In this document: positions 22,110-34,310 of the stretch, in pieces
Layout of the letters: each line of letters begins with the position of its first letter
How positions within the stretch are numbered: position 1 is the first letter of the stretch
Assembly: GCA_963576725.1 (NCBI GenBank)
Contig: OY755242.1
Span: 28,694,725-28,758,724 of the forward strand
Direction: 5' to 3'
From: Azorinus chamasolen
Taxonomy: Eukaryota > Mollusca > Bivalvia > Cardiida > Solecurtidae
Length of the DNA: 64,000 nt
Notes under the pieces: generated by a model
Database searches by the model: none
What the model was told of the DNA's origin: nothing
What the model saw: only the letters and a program-made list of their open reading frames with translations
Position numbers and translations under genes: made by a program

Positions 22110-22985
22110 GTCCAGTCTAGAGAAATCCAATTAAAATTTAATAAGAAAAGCTTATCGAGAGAAGCTGTCGAACTTGTCTTGTCCTTGTGGAGAGAGGGGA
22201 CAAAAAAGCAACATGGAGGTTATTTGGGAAAGTGGATGCTCTTTTGTAGTGCAATTCAAATAGATCCCTCTATCACTTCAGTAGTGGCCTTTTTGACTAT
22301 TCTATACAATATGGGATTAAAGTACCATGGATTAAACACCGCAAAATCAGCCATTTCTAGTGTGGTAATTGCTGTACATTATATTCAAATTGGACAAAAT
22401 ATTGTAATCAAACAATTTATGAAAGGTGTTTTCAATAAAAAGCCAGGGTCCATTCTTATAAAGCTTTTAGTTGAGTCTGAGTTCGTTCTCAAACTTTTGA
22501 TTGGTCAGATTTGAATTCTCAAGCTTTTGATTGGTCAGATTTGAGCCAAAGGCTCAAATCTGACCAATCAAAAACTTGAGAACGAACTCAGACTCAACTA
22601 AAAGTTTTATAAGCATGGACCCTGTTTTACATCGATACAATTGCACTGTTTTGGAATTCATTTCTCATGAAGTCAATGTTACTGATTCAAAAGTTAATCT
22701 AAAACATGTTACTTTAACATTACACGTACTTGTGTTACAAGCATTGACTACAGGACAGACTGCAAACTCTTCATTAAATCAATATTAATAACATTTGTTA
22801 TTAACATTTGTAAGGAGTATGCAAAAATCAGCTTAGGAGATCTGCTAAAATCAAGTAGGCATGGAACACGCATTTTTGAAGTGTTTCTTCAAAAGTTTAG
22901 TCAAAATCAGAAATTGTGTGTTGTTAAAATGTTACAAGACTATTTACATTTAACGGAAAATTTGGAAGTTAAAGTTCCACTTGTA
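22110..22985 (+). pseudogene. Tyrosine recombinase relic (DIRS/Crypton-like), split by a family D element
   Basis: The open part at 22152-22445 resembles the N-terminal core-binding domain of eukaryotic transposon tyrosine recombinases: SLWREGTKKQHGGYLGKWML, SVVAFLTILYNMGLKYHGLN, TAKSAISS and FMKGVFNKKPG. After the 177-bp family D insertion the alignment resumes at RYNCTVLEFISHEVN and LVLQALTTGQTANSS. In active enzymes the latter block usually reads TGQR, holding the first catalytic arginine; here it is T. Further codons give GDLLKSSRHGTR and LCVVKMLQDYLHLTENL, separated from the earlier part by stops. The C-terminal H-R-Y catalytic region is missing. No cognate element ends were seen. It is not functional. 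I infer the family from motif resemblance, not from a database search. Confidence 0.75.
22446..22622. mobile_element. Family D palindromic element, copy 3 (in recombinase relic)
   Basis: GGGTCCATTCTTATAAAGCT to AGTTTTATAAGCATGGACCC, 177 bp. The insertion lies after codons for NKKPG and before sequence that resumes the recombinase alignment, so it is younger than the recombinase. Confidence 0.88.
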
Positions 22986-22989
22986 TAAT

Positions 22990-23560
22990 AAATACTATAA
23001 AAAACCAACTGAGCTTGAATATGGGCATTTATTTCAAAATGCCATAAAAAGGTTTCCAAAATGATTTAAATGTCATATTAATTGTTAATAAAAAGTACTT
23101 GAAACAATAAACTGTTTTACATATCTAGATCTAGGTGATGATAAACCGCCCGCGTGATGTATTTGGATAAAAAAAAAAGCCGCACCGAAATAGGGCAGAT
23201 AAACACAGAATAACACAAAATGGCTACGTCATTAAAACGGTTTCAGCCGCGATAAATATGGACTATTTTGGGAATTAATTTATACTGATTTAACTTAGAA
23301 GACCTATTACAAAGGCACTATTAGTTTTTTTCATACAATTTTAAGATTTGTGATCACCGCTATCAGTTTGATTGCTAAGTGCACCAAAACTGGTCCATCC
23401 ACGGTATAACCACTCAATTATTTAAGAAAAATTCTATGTAAAAATTATGCTTTAAAATATAATTGTATGTGAGAAATTATGGTTGAAAAATAAAATTCTA
23501 TGGATGGACAGAGTCTAGCAACATACCGCTATCTATTCAAAGTGCATGTGAAGCACTATA
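22990..23560. other. No recognised feature
   Basis: AT-rich. No exon or repeat ends seen; a poly-G run lies at about 23563-23580. Confidence 0.4.
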
Positions 23561-23624
23561 AGCGGGGGGGGGGGGGGGGGTTAGTTTTGTCTCTGCATAG
23601 GTGTAGCAGCGTGTTACTTATTTA

Positions 23625-23960
23625 GAGGACAAATGGAGGTTGGTGATAGTATTGGGTTGTTTTATTGAACCACGCCATCTTTTGAACTGCAAATCGCCAG
23701 GTTATTGCTGTGATATAGTGAGACCGGTGTGAACAAAATCATTGGTAGGTTGATAGTTGTGCATAAGTTACCGTCAGAAGATCATATTTATTTGATAGTG
23801 AAATATATTGGCTTTCAATAGCCGAACGAGTTACGACAGTATAATTGAAATTGTAAGAGTTACATTGATATGTGTCCTTGTGGTACATGGATGTCCGTTC
23901 TGCTAGTTGGAACCCTTGTTATTATATAGTACACATAGACCCCCATGAAGCGGTACAAAC
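23625..23960 (+). mobile_element. One-armed copy of the 5211-6047 element
   Basis: Matches the right arm and right flank of that element: GGTGATAGTATTGGGTTGTT, GAACTGCAAATCGCCAGGTT, TTGGCTTTCAATAGCCGAAC, and the shared exterior GTTCTGCTAGTTGGAACCCT followed by TGTTATTATATAGTAC. Because the match runs past the inverted repeat, the true element end is further out than the arm. Confidence 0.75.
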
Positions 23961-23974
23961 CCCTATGCTCCAAA

Positions 23975-25560
23975 CAATGTTTTTCTATACCTGAGGTCAG
24001 CAGTCAATGTCAAGGTAACAGAGACCTGAAAACTATATGACACTCCGCCATCCCAACATATGCTCATAACCATTTTTTGCATTCCTATCTCAAGTAGTAT
24101 ATAAGATATGTTCCGGACAAGGTTTTTCTATACTTGAGGTCTGCGGTCAAGGTCACAGAGACATTGATGCTCTACCATTCCAAGATATGATCACACTCCT
24201 ATCTCAAATAATACAGGGGATATACTTCGGACAAGTTGTACAAAAGGGCTTTCTATAGCTCAGGTCAGTGGTCAAGGTCAATGTCACAGAGAAAATGGTC
24301 TGCGACACTTGCAATCCCAAGATGTAGTCACACACCAAATTTGGCATTCTTAAGTCATGACAAGTAATATAGGAGATACGCTATGGACAAAGTTTTTCTA
24401 TACCTGAGGTCAGCGGTCAAGGTCGCAAAGACCTGAATATGGCATGCGACACTCCGCCATCCCAAGATGTACTCACACCAAATTTGACATTCCTACCTCA
24501 TGTAATGTAGGAGATACGCTCCAGACAAGGTTTTTCTGTAACTGAGGTCAGAGGTAAAGGTCCAAGTCACGGAGACTTGAAAATGGTAAACGACACTCTG
24601 CCATCCCAAGATGTATTGACACAACAAATTTGGCATTCCTGCCTCAGGTAAGATGGTTAATATGCTCCGAATAAGCTGTACACGGACACAGAGATACACA
24701 GAGTCAAGGTCAAGTTCACAGAGACCTGAAAATGTTACGTGACACTTCGTCATTCCAAGATGTACTCACAAACACTTTAATAATATAGGAGATATGCTCC
24801 GGACAAGCTTTTACTATATCTGAAGTCAGAGGTCAAGGTCAGAGATTTGAAAAATGGTACGCGACACTCGGCCATCTCAAGATGTTTGGTTTGGTTTTTA
24901 ACAGGTTTTACGTCGTTTTTAATAGTAGTTCAGTCATATGACGACGTCTAGCTAAATACATGTGGAGAAAAAATCCCAGAGGCTCTTCTGTGCACGGAAC
25001 AAATTGCATTAAAAGTGAGGGAGTGAGTGAGTTGGGTTTCACGGCACTGCGACACTGAGTAGGTCATATAGCGGGAATGATGAGGTGACATAATGATGAC
25101 ATAATGATGAGAGCTGATTTGAGGAAGATGAATTCGGCTAATCTCATTCGCAAAGCAGCTCGTGGGATCAAAACCACCGACTTGACTTCCTTTTAGTTCT
25201 TGACAAAGGGGATAATCACCGTCAAATAAACAAAAACATCCCATGTGATAATTAAGCCCCAGAACAGCGGCAAGGTAGGAAGAACATCCAAGTAGAACCA
25301 CCGACCTACATTAAGCCAGCTGGAAGGCTTCCTTACATGAAAATCCCAAATGCCAAGACCGGGGTTCGAACAAAAAGCGGCGAAGTGTTAAGCGATTGTC
25401 AATCGAAGACCATAACCACTCGGCCACGGAAGTCCCTCCAAAGATGTACCCACGCACCGAATTTGACATTCCTACCTCAAGTAATATAGTAGATGTGCTC
25501 CGGACAAGATGTACACGGATACACAGACACAGACACCACACACACGCACGCACACACACA
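23975..25560. repeat. Tandem array, unit about 125 bp, interrupted by a SINE
   Basis: Units with TTTTTCTATACCTGAGGTCA, GCGGTCAAGGTC, GACACTCCGCCATCCCAAGA and TGTACTCACACCAAATTTG, then TAATATAGGAGATACGCTCC, recur about seven times. The array resumes after the SINE at 25441 and ends in CACACA and ACGGTTATTATATGTCACC. Arrays of GGTCAAGGTC-type units inside Helitron-like elements are common in bivalves; the ends here are not clear enough to prove that. Confidence 0.75.
24886..25440 (-). mobile_element. Full-length tRNA-derived SINE with target duplication
   Basis: Read on the minus strand it starts at 25440 with GGAGGGACTTCCGTGGCCGA. It has a class II (Leu/Ser-like) tRNA head with A box GTGGCCGAGTGG and B box GTTCGAACCCC, then a body of about 450 bp ending AACGACGTAAAACCTGTTAA and an AACCAAACCAAA tail. 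AAGATGT flanks both sides (24879-24885 and 25441-25447). The insertion splits one unit of the 125-bp array, which joins cleanly when the SINE is removed. Its RNA would be made by Pol III and copied by a LINE in trans. Confidence 0.9.
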
Positions 25561-25599
25561 CAGACGGTTATTATATGTCACCAAATAAAACGAACTCTT

Positions 25600-25680
25600 T
25601 TAGTGGGAAGCGGTATTTTAATATATAACAAAGGTACTACAGAAAGCTCCCAAATGAGCTTTCTGTGTCAGTAAACATGG
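25600..25680. repeat. Short hairpin remnant
   Basis: CAGAAAGCTCCCAAATGAGCTTTCTG is a 26-bp imperfect palindrome resembling family E centres, without the ends. Confidence 0.5.
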
Positions 25681-25974
25681 GAAAAGGAAGACTTATTCTG
25701 TGTTCCTAATGTAGTTGATTATTTAATGCAGGTCAACGGTTTAGTCCATTGGGAACTCGCCAATAATGTCCCTTTCAATAATATATAATGAGAGGGTGTT
25801 CATATCTTTTTAACATTTCATGGCGTTTTCGGATTTTACTTTGTAAATGGTGTAGAACAAGACTGACGGCTGTTGAACAGGTACGTTCAGAGTTAACACT
25901 ATAAAAAAAATACCTAGTTAAAGTCTACTTTCAGTCCGAATGACCGCTCAGCCGACTGTACATTTACTCCCCTG

Positions 25975-26212
25975 GTCATTGAGTCATTGGCCTACAATAT
26001 TGAGCACTGCTAACATATGGCGCAATCATGCAGCCGCAGTACCGGCGAGTGACCCTCACAGGTACCCATTTTAACCCCTGGGTGGAGAGGATGTGCAGGT
26101 GGGAGACGCGGAAAAGCGTCTCTGAAATTTCCGGGTTGGATCGGGATTTGAACCCCGGACCTCCGGACTGATAGGCAAGCGCGTTACCACTAGACCACCG
26201 CCACACACTATA
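25975..26212 (-). mobile_element. tRNA-derived SINE, second type
   Basis: On the minus strand the head reads TGGCGGTGGTCTAGTGGTAA (A box) and GGTCCGGGGTTCAAATCCCG (B box). The body follows with AGACGCTTTTCCGCGTCTCC, CCTGCACATCCTCTCCACCC and GGGTCACTCGCCGGTACTGC. The anticodon arm does not pair well, so it is a SINE head rather than a tRNA gene. A 76-codon frame across it is incidental. Confidence 0.75.
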
Positions 26213-26301
26213 TAGATAGGACAGATTTATACTTTATCATCACGCCGTTTTATACCTTCTCAAAACAGTAGAACAAGATCGGGGAGCTCCTGGTAAATGT
26301 T

Positions 26302-26302
<1 letters not shown>

Positions 26303-26347
<45 letters not shown>

Positions 26348-26360
26348 GGGGGGGGGGGGT
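26303..26360. repeat. GT microsatellite followed by poly-G
   Basis: About 20 GT units are followed by a run of about 13 G. Confidence 0.95.
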
Positions 26361-27309
26361 AGGATGGACCGATAGACAGACGTAGAGATGGAGACTATTC
26401 CTATACCCCATCCACTATCACTGATGGGGATAAAAAAAATGCCACAAGCCGGCTATCTTGAATCGAATGGGGGACTATGTCACGCAATGTGCCTCAACAT
26501 ATAAATCACGTTTTAAAAGTGAGGTAGGACCTCGGATCTCGTTTTTGTCGTACCCTTTTTTCTTTTTCTACAGTAACTCTACAGCTCAATCATTGAGTAC
26601 ACTAGCGATAGGTGGATACAGTTTGTTTCACTTAAAATAAATGTTTTCGTTTTACATGCGACTTGCCATTGTATTTACCATCGTGGTTGTTGTAGAATGG
26701 TCGGAGAGGGGGTACGTTTATTTACACAGTTTGTTTTTAAGGGTGGGGATGGAATAAGTGTGAGGTTGGGCGCCCCATAACCGGTTTAAATCCCCAGTGA
26801 CTATTGTCACTGGCGTTCCAAGGCGGTTCTTCCATATTTCCCCTATTGTTTGTTTTGTTTTGTCTTTGTGCGTCTCTCTCAGTTTTGATAGTTATGTACA
26901 TTTGCTGTGTTTTCTTGTGGTGCTGTTCGGGTGGCTATTTGTCGTGTATGTGGTGTTTCCTGCATGACTCATAGTTGTACTTTCAGGGAAATACAGCGAA
27001 AAAGACTTGCGTAATAAAATTCAAAATGGCCACCAGTAGGCTATCTTGAATCCGATTGGGAATTTATGTTTATTATGAAGTTTCATGAAAATGTAACAAA
27101 ACATCTGTACAATGTAGACGTAATTCATTCCACAGTTTATACATACTAACGATAACGACGCTATATCCTATACATGCATACCCATTTCAAAATGGGTCTT
27201 TCAGGATATAATTTTGTGTGCATTTATTTCCTTCTTGTCCAATATCACAAATAAGCACATGCCAACTGGAACTGTAAATATATTCTGAAAGTGAGAGAAA
27301 GTTGCAGAC

Positions 27310-27500
27310 TCGGTTTTATTGAGTCTGTTCATGAGAAGTAATTAAAAATGCAACACTACTCACGGCCCTAGCCCCGGGTTAATCAGTATTCAATTTTCAA
27401 AACTAATAACACCAAAACTAATGCTCCCGAAGGATCAGAAAATGTAAGAACACTGAGAATGAAGTGCGGGGCGACTTTTTACGGCCGCCACACAAGCACT
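27310..27500 (+). repeat. Dispersed repeat, copy 1 (partner at 60690)
   Basis: CTCCCGAAGGATCAGAAAAT, GAACACTGAGAATGAAGTGC and CGACTTTTTACGGCCGCCAC match 60760-60845 closely. Upstream words (TTTTATTGAGT, GCAACACTACTCACGGCCC) also match. The shared part can be read as 30 codons without stops in both copies. Confidence 0.7.
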
Positions 27501-29539
27501 TAACACCTGCTGTTGTGAAGTACATATATTGTTGTGAAGTACATATATTCTGAAAGTGGGAGATCTTTCCAAATGCTAAGCCAAATTCGGCAGGCGAGGC
27601 ATTCTCTTTTTTTAATGGGTACTTGCTGAAGAATGTCCATAACGACAGTAATTATTGCTGAGTCCAGTTTGTTCACCATCTAAAAATTTTAATGGTTAGG
27701 CAATGCCTTAATGGATATCTGCCTCCTGTTATCTTGACATTTATAGTCCGGCAGAGAAACTGGATTTTTGGGTCTAACCTTGCATTGTGGTCTATAGTTT
27801 TTTTCTTTGCATATACATATTGTACATGTATTGATAGTGTGGAGTGTTCTGAAGATAATACGACCGGTGCCACTCTGAAACCCTTGGGCAATTTGAGTTA
27901 TTGAGCATTTTCCCCACCCACCCATTTTACCATTGCGAGAAATTGCAATTTGGCATATTTGTAATGTCATTAGTTTGTCTCACATAACGGCTTTGTATGT
28001 TCAAGAACTACAGTTAAATGATAGTTGCACATATGACGGGTGGAAATTCGTATTTCCATTATTTAATTTATGCTTTAAAATTAACCCCCCCCCCCCCCCA
28101 CCCCCTCTAATAACACCGCACCGCATGCCTAGATAATGTGCTCATCCAAAATACCAAACTCCTAATTCGTCTTGCAGAACTGGATTTCTGGGCCTAACCT
28201 TTCATTGTGGCCTGTTTTATTTCTTTGCATATATTGATAGTGTGAAAAGTTCTGTATTGGACATCTCTGATGAGTACAGTACATCAACCACAAGACAATG
28301 TGTCGTAACATCTTTATTCTATATTTCGGATTTTTGATGTCAATATTGCCAACTATATTCTTTTCTTTTAATTTTTCGACAATTTAAAGTCCAAACATTT
28401 AACAGTTTCTTCGTCATATTTATTACAAAAAGAGCTATATATATTATCCGTCTGATTAAAAATGTAATTGATTGTTGTCTCGCCTTATTGGCCGCCATCT
28501 TGAATATCACAAAATGCCCAAGGTAACAAAGTGGCATAATGTCTAGTGTTAATCAATATTAACCCCCCCCCTTTAACAGTAATTAGGCAGGAATAAACCT
28601 ATATACCATTATGCAAGGTACAACATATTCTCTGACAACACTTAACATTATTCATCAGATAAAAAGTGCAGTTGGTGCATGTTTACGCCATATTGAATAT
28701 CACAAATTATTATAACGCAAAGTAAAATCCTCGATTTTGATTGGTCAGTTAGCCATGTATAAAAGCCGTGTATCCCTCTAAATTCTGATGTATATACGGA
28801 GTCATGAGCAACAATGGAATTTCCCCCGCCGAGGGCCTCGCTCCCTTGATATAACAAAATAAAAATGGCCGACCAGCTTCACTTCGTCGATTCGATTCAA
28901 ACAACCGCTCTCAAACGAAATATAAATAGTTTGGGGCGGAAAAAAGTTATCCATTTAGAATTATTTTTGTTATAGTTGTTGTATAACAATGTAAATGAAC
29001 CCTATATGTGGCGAAGGTCTTATTCTGCTTTGATGCTGCAAATGTTGTCAAAGTGCTTGTGCACGTACTGATTAGCCCCAAACCCCGCTTTTACAAAGAT
29101 ATTCCACATCAAATTCGATTCAGATTTTATTTATGTACATGCACAGTACACGTACCTGTAAATAGCAGTATAGCCGCTCCTTCCAACGCCCTTTGTTTGA
29201 ATATTATAAAACCGTCATTTTGACGTCATCCAAATGACGTCGGAACTGCGCCAAAATTCCTTCAATTAAGTTAAATAGTGTCTGCTTAACCGCTGATCTG
29301 CTGAAAGTTTTACTAACGTCTGATTCTTTCAATCCTTTGATAAACTAATGCACTTGGAAGATCCCTTTCTATCCATAAATATAATGAACTGGTTATTATA
29401 CACGATGAACTAGGATTGCAGAGTGATATATAAGCCCTTACCTTACAGTAAGAGGCCCCTGAGGGGAAGCAAAACGACGCCTAAATTAACAACGCTAATT
29501 AACTGCTACAAATATTAAACTTTGCAGTATAATAAAATC

Positions 29540-29682
29540 GTTATACAGATCATTGGCGGGATATCTGACTTTTTATTTCCTGCTGAGGAAAATACATGTA
29601 GCCCTCGCCTAACGGCTCGGGCAACATGACTTTCCTCAGCAGGAAACAAAAAGTCAGATACCCCGCCAATGATCTGTATAAC
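29540..29682. mobile_element. 143-bp foldback palindrome
   Basis: GTTATACAGATCATTGGCGG and TTTCCTGCTGAGGA at the left pair with TCCTCAGCAGGAAA and CCGCCAATGATCTGTATAAC at the right. The arms are about 50 nt with few mismatches around a loop of about 40 nt. Confidence 0.85.
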
Positions 29683-30339
29683 TAATAATGTCCAAGGGTA
29701 ACAAGGTGGCACTTGGTCTAGTGTCAGTCCATATGACCCCCTATACAATACTTTGGCAGGAGAAAACCTATAGACCACTATGCAAGGTCGAACTTATTCT
29801 CTGACTACACTAAACATTACCCATCAGATAAAAAGTGCAATTTAAGCATGTTTAAGATGTATTTGCTGCCATCTTGAATATCACAAAATGCACAAGCCCT
29901 GGTAACAAAGTGGCACCCGGCCTAGTATTCCATATGATCACCTTAACAATAATCAGGCAAGAAAAAAACAATAGACCACTATGCAAGGTCCAACTTATTC
30001 TCTGCTGGACTATTAACCCTGAAAATAAATTTAACTTTGCGGGGTTTCGTATCGAACTCGGCTGTGATGAAATGATGAACAATGTCTCAGTCTCGTTTTT
30101 TTCTCACAGTTTATTTTACAATGCAGCTATGCAACTGCCAAGCTCTGAAATAAATATATAATAAATATACAAACGTGATTTCGTATAACACAATAGAATG
30201 TATATACATGATCATAGTAACATGTATATAAAAAATCATGATACAGGTATATCAATGCAATATCTGTACAGCTAATAGACAAGTCATACAGCTGACGACG
30301 CTTCCATACAGCTAACTTGGCCAAATTAAGCTGGCTTGT

Positions 30340-30440
30340 GGTATGTCGGTGGTTCTATACTGGAAAAATCCCCGGGTCTTCCTCAACCTATAATTAGCTG
30401 GACACCGCATTATGGGTGATATACTGTAGATTGACGTAAT
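30340..30440 (+). mobile_element. SINE 3' fragment
   Basis: GGTCGGTGGTTCTA-like sequence, GGGTCTTCCTCAACCTATAA and TAGCTGGACACCGCATTATG match the body of the SINE at 24886-25440. Head and tail are missing. Confidence 0.6.
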
Positions 30441-30599
30441 TAAACGCTGATATTAGCGAACAATTCTATGGGAAAAGTGCTGTTGTTAACATTATGCAGG
30501 TCATTTGCTGTCCAGCATAATGTACTCCAAATACTTTCTGCACTCTCAGCAATTAATGTCTTTATATAGTGTCTGCTGAAAAGATTTTTCTTCCATATC

Positions 30600-30705
30600 T
30601 TTTCAAAAACAAATGTCAGAGTGAAAAAACAGTTTGGACCCTGATGAGGTGCCAAGTTACTCGGCGACTCACCTGGATCCAGACTGTTGGCAAAGGTTAT
30701 TATAA
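30600..30705. mobile_element. Family C palindrome fragment
   Basis: AACAGTTTGGACCCTGATGA and GGTGCCAAGTTACTCGGCGA, then CTCACCTGGATCCAGACTGTT, form the family C hairpin. TTAA termini were not located. Confidence 0.65.
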
Positions 30706-30739
30706 ATATTAACAACCAAAGCAAAAGCAGCTGGAACAA

Positions 30740-33235
30740 AACTCATACCTGTTTAGAGGACCAGTTGCTTATTTCATAAGTCATTTGACCGTCCTTGGTC
30801 AGAACTTTGTATGTCCTTGCATAACATTTCTTAACAAGAAAAATCTTTTAAAAAAGATAGTCAGCGGCATTCAAATATTGACATAATGTACAAAACAATA
30901 ATGATATTAAATCTCTGCCATATTAATTTCAATGTTTGGAGATTCTGTTAGTACAGGGAACTAAATATATGAAGGGTTGCTTGTTATTATACTAGCAGAG
31001 AGGCATGCAATGGAAATGACCTGGATTAGAAGAAGCAATTATTGAAAAATTTCAAGTTACTTTTATAGGAAATCACTATTAAAACGACAATGTCAAAGTA
31101 ATTTGTTAAAACTATCTGGAGTTAGTTCTTCATTTTACCTGTTATAAAATGTATATGAAAGCGTGTATATTTATATTGATATGAAGATAACAAATTGAAT
31201 ACACTTTAAAGCATATAGAATTTAGTTTTTGTTTGTGCAGAGTCTGTAATTACTTAAAGAACAGTATTTATCTAGCCAAGATCAACGCATTAATCGACTT
31301 GTGTGCATCATCATTAGTGACAACACAACTAAATCTACATGTATTTTTAAAACAATATCAGGTTAACAACATCAACCTACTTCCACGATCCAAAGCCCCA
31401 GGTGATAGAGTCGTAGCAATAGCCTTCAGTTAGTAGCTTTATATCACAGAGAGGGAACAACCAGAGGCTTGGTGCTGTGGTCGGGGATAGTAATTAATAC
31501 TATTAATGCCACTAACAACCTTTCTTCTTCATTTCCTATGGCATTGCCTATGAATTATGTTGGTTTCGGCAAACTACCTGTTCGTCAATGTGATCAAATG
31601 TGGTATTAAATTGATAGCAAAATGATAATAAAAGTTTGAAAGTTTAATAGTGGTTTTGGCAAACTTGTAATAATGCTCAGCAATCATAATCATGAGGTGA
31701 TAAGTACGATAATGGGTTAGGAACTGATATAAAGTATGGCACCAGTGAGTTGGTATTTTAAAAATTATTATTTGTGAGAATTTATTATACTTATATTTTA
31801 ATGGCTTCTGTATTCTTTGCGTAAGCAAATTTAATTAATACAAAGTTATAGATGTATTCTCGCGTCGGAAACATGCTACTCTCACCGACCTGACAACCAC
31901 CATTCCGCATGGCAGTCTAGTACAAGTTATTGACGTGCAAGCGATTAGGTAATCACACCTATAACTTCGAAAGCAAATCCGAGTGGTCAGTTTGATTAGC
32001 ATAGCGGGAAATGCCCGAAATGTCAGCTGCAACTGAATCACTCACTAGAGAGAGACAGAGAGTGTCAGATCTAAACATTTCCCTTCTAGAACCGCTATTT
32101 TATGCCAAATATCAGAAATTTGATTTTCAAAACATTGTTCCCATGTAAAGAATACTGCCGTGTCTGTAACACTTTCATTTATACTATTATTAAAGAGATT
32201 TTATTTATACCTTTTTTATTCTCAATTCAGTATATCATTTAGTAGTGATTTCAAATTCATGGATATGTTTACATTTATAATAAACAAATAGTTTACTACA
32301 TTCAGACAAATAAGTTTATAAAACTGTATTTTGAAGATAATTAACACTGATCTTGTTGTTAATATTTTGTCTACATATTGTTTCTTACTACATTATACTC
32401 ATATATTTCATACTGTTGAAGTTTATTGCCTCTAGTTATATTATTATCAGTTATTTTTAACAACAATTGTTAATTTTTCACTACCATAACAATTTTATTT
32501 GTCTATATTCTTTAAATCCCAATTAAATACAAGTTTCGCTTTGTAATCATCATCAGTACATCAGTACTTTGATTTTATGGGAATTCCAGTACACCTATTT
32601 TAAGAACAGAACTTTCGCCAGTCGACATTCTTCCATGCTAAATATCTGCGTAAATAGTCACTTTCTGTATTATATGGCGTTTTGACTGAACTCTGAGAAG
32701 TTTATAGAAAATGTCTGTATAACAGAATGTCTTAAATTTGGTTAATATGGATCGATTGCATCGATTTCAATTTGCGAGGCCTAAGCAGCTAATCATCATA
32801 AATCACGGTGTTTTGAAATAACTACTATGGCGTTAGAATGACCCAGGAATATCAAAGCGTTAGCAGACTGTGTATCTGGATTGTACATAGTTTAGCCATG
32901 TGTAGAGGCATTATAAAAAGGCTGTTTGCCAGTCAAGGTATTAACTAATGAAAATACAGTTTACTACAAAATTAAATACTAGTAGGTCATATGCAAATAA
33001 CAATGCAACGTAGTTTCTGATTGGTGGAAAACTAGAACAAAAGTGAAAATAGACAGCTAGCCGCTGAAAAAATGCATATCAACAGGGAATTTTTTTATCA
33101 GAAATAAGAAAAGATCCTTTATTCGCAGCTATTCACTTTAAAAGACGTTTCAAAGCCTGCTTAAATTATGCCTTTCAAATTGACTGTCAAAAGGTCTTAC
33201 CAGTGCCTGAAACATCACATGAGAACTATGTATTT
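30740..33235. other. Longest stretch without recognised features
   Basis: About 2.5 kb of AT-rich DNA. Several short frames occur (60-84 codons) but none has motifs or splice sites that chain together. It could hold an untranslated exon or regulatory DNA of the gene at 34573; nothing in the sequence shows this. Confidence 0.4.
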
Positions 33236-33244
33236 CTGGGTTTC

Positions 33245-33910
33245 CAAATGATCCTGCGTACAAGGTTTTTTAGTTGAAGGTCACTGTGACCTTGACCTTT
33301 GACTGACTGACCTCTAAATCAATAGATGTCATCAACTAGCCATGACCAACCGTCCTACTAAGTATGAAGACAGCACACTTAATACTTACTTATCAAGTTA
33401 TTGAGCAAAAAAGATGTTTTAGTTGAATGTCATCATGATCTTGACCTCAAAATCAAAAATCTACTAGTCATGACCAACATTCCTCCTAAGTATGAAAACG
33501 GCACACCAAATATTTATTAAGTTATTGAGTGGACAAGATTTTTGAGTTGAAGGTCATCATGACCTTGACCTTTGACCAACTGACCTCAAAATCATTAATG
33601 GTCATCTACTAGCCATGACCAATCTTCCTACTAGGTATGAAGACAGCACACCTAATACTTGTCAAGTTATTGAACGGACAAGACTTTTGAGTTGAATGTC
33701 ACTGTGACCTTGACCATTGACTGACTGACCTCAAAATCAATAGGATTCATCTACTAGCCATGACCAACCTTCCTACTATGTATAAAGATAGTACACCCAA
33801 TAGTTGTCAAGTTATTGAGTGGACAAAGATATGGCTAACGGACAGACAGACAGACGGACAAGAGCCATACCATCATACGACCGAAGTTACCTTCGGGCGT
33901 ATATAAAAAC
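33245..33910 (+). mobile_element. Helitron-like non-autonomous element with tandem core
   Basis: Four units of about 140 bp contain TTTAGTTGAAGGTCACTGTG, ACCTTGACCTTTGACTGACTG, CTAGCCATGACCAAC and TCAAGTTATTGAG. The right part has GACAGACAGACAGACGGACA and then a hairpin CCGAAG-TTAC-CTTCGG before GGCGTATATA. A tandem core plus a 3' hairpin matches the HINE-type layout; the left end is not resolved. Confidence 0.6.
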
Positions 33911-34058
33911 CAATAAATATTCTGTTATTTCATGTTCTCATTATTTCTTACATGAATATTCAACAGGGAAAGGTTACTACCCAATAGGTAAAGGGTTAAG
34001 TTACATGTTAAATTAGAGCCCTAAATATACTGAAATTGTTTTTTAAGTGCTTTCATTG

Positions 34059-34310
34059 TTAACGCTGAACATGCTATTCATCATTTTGTCATTTGCTCAT
34101 TTGTCGTCTGCAATATTTTCAAAACTCTTATTTTTCTTCTTTCAGAAGTTTATTTTGGGTGACAAACAGTTTGGATCTCAAATTAGGCCATACAAAATGT
34201 GTGGCCTAATTTTAGATCCAAACTGTTCCAAAATGTGGGGCCTGATCCAACTTTGCATAGGTAATAAATGGCGGAAGACTCTTGGACATTGCTAGCATAC
34301 AGAGAGTTAA
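34059..34310. mobile_element. Family C TTAA-flanked palindromic MITE
   Basis: TTAA at 34059-34062 and 34307-34310, with ends CGCTGAACATGCTA and TAGCATACAGAGAG. The palindrome ACAGTTTGGATCTCAAATTA to TAATTTTAGATCCAAACTGT is centred near 34192. It lies about 260 bp downstream of the stop of the FKBPL-like gene. Confidence 0.75.

Larger units (their letters stand above)
26430..30135. repeat. Patchwork of diverged duplicated segments
   Basis: Several blocks recur in changing order. CATCTTGAATATCACAAAAT with GGTAACAAAGTGGCA occurs near 28495 and 29872, with shorter matches near 26452, 27040 and 29700. AGACCACTATGCAAGGTC with AACTTATTCTCTG occurs near 28605, 29775 and 29972. GGGCCTAACCTTTCATTGTG-type sequence occurs near 27770 and 28190. 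No coding motif was seen. It is likely an old composite repeat; its family is not recognised. Confidence 0.6.
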
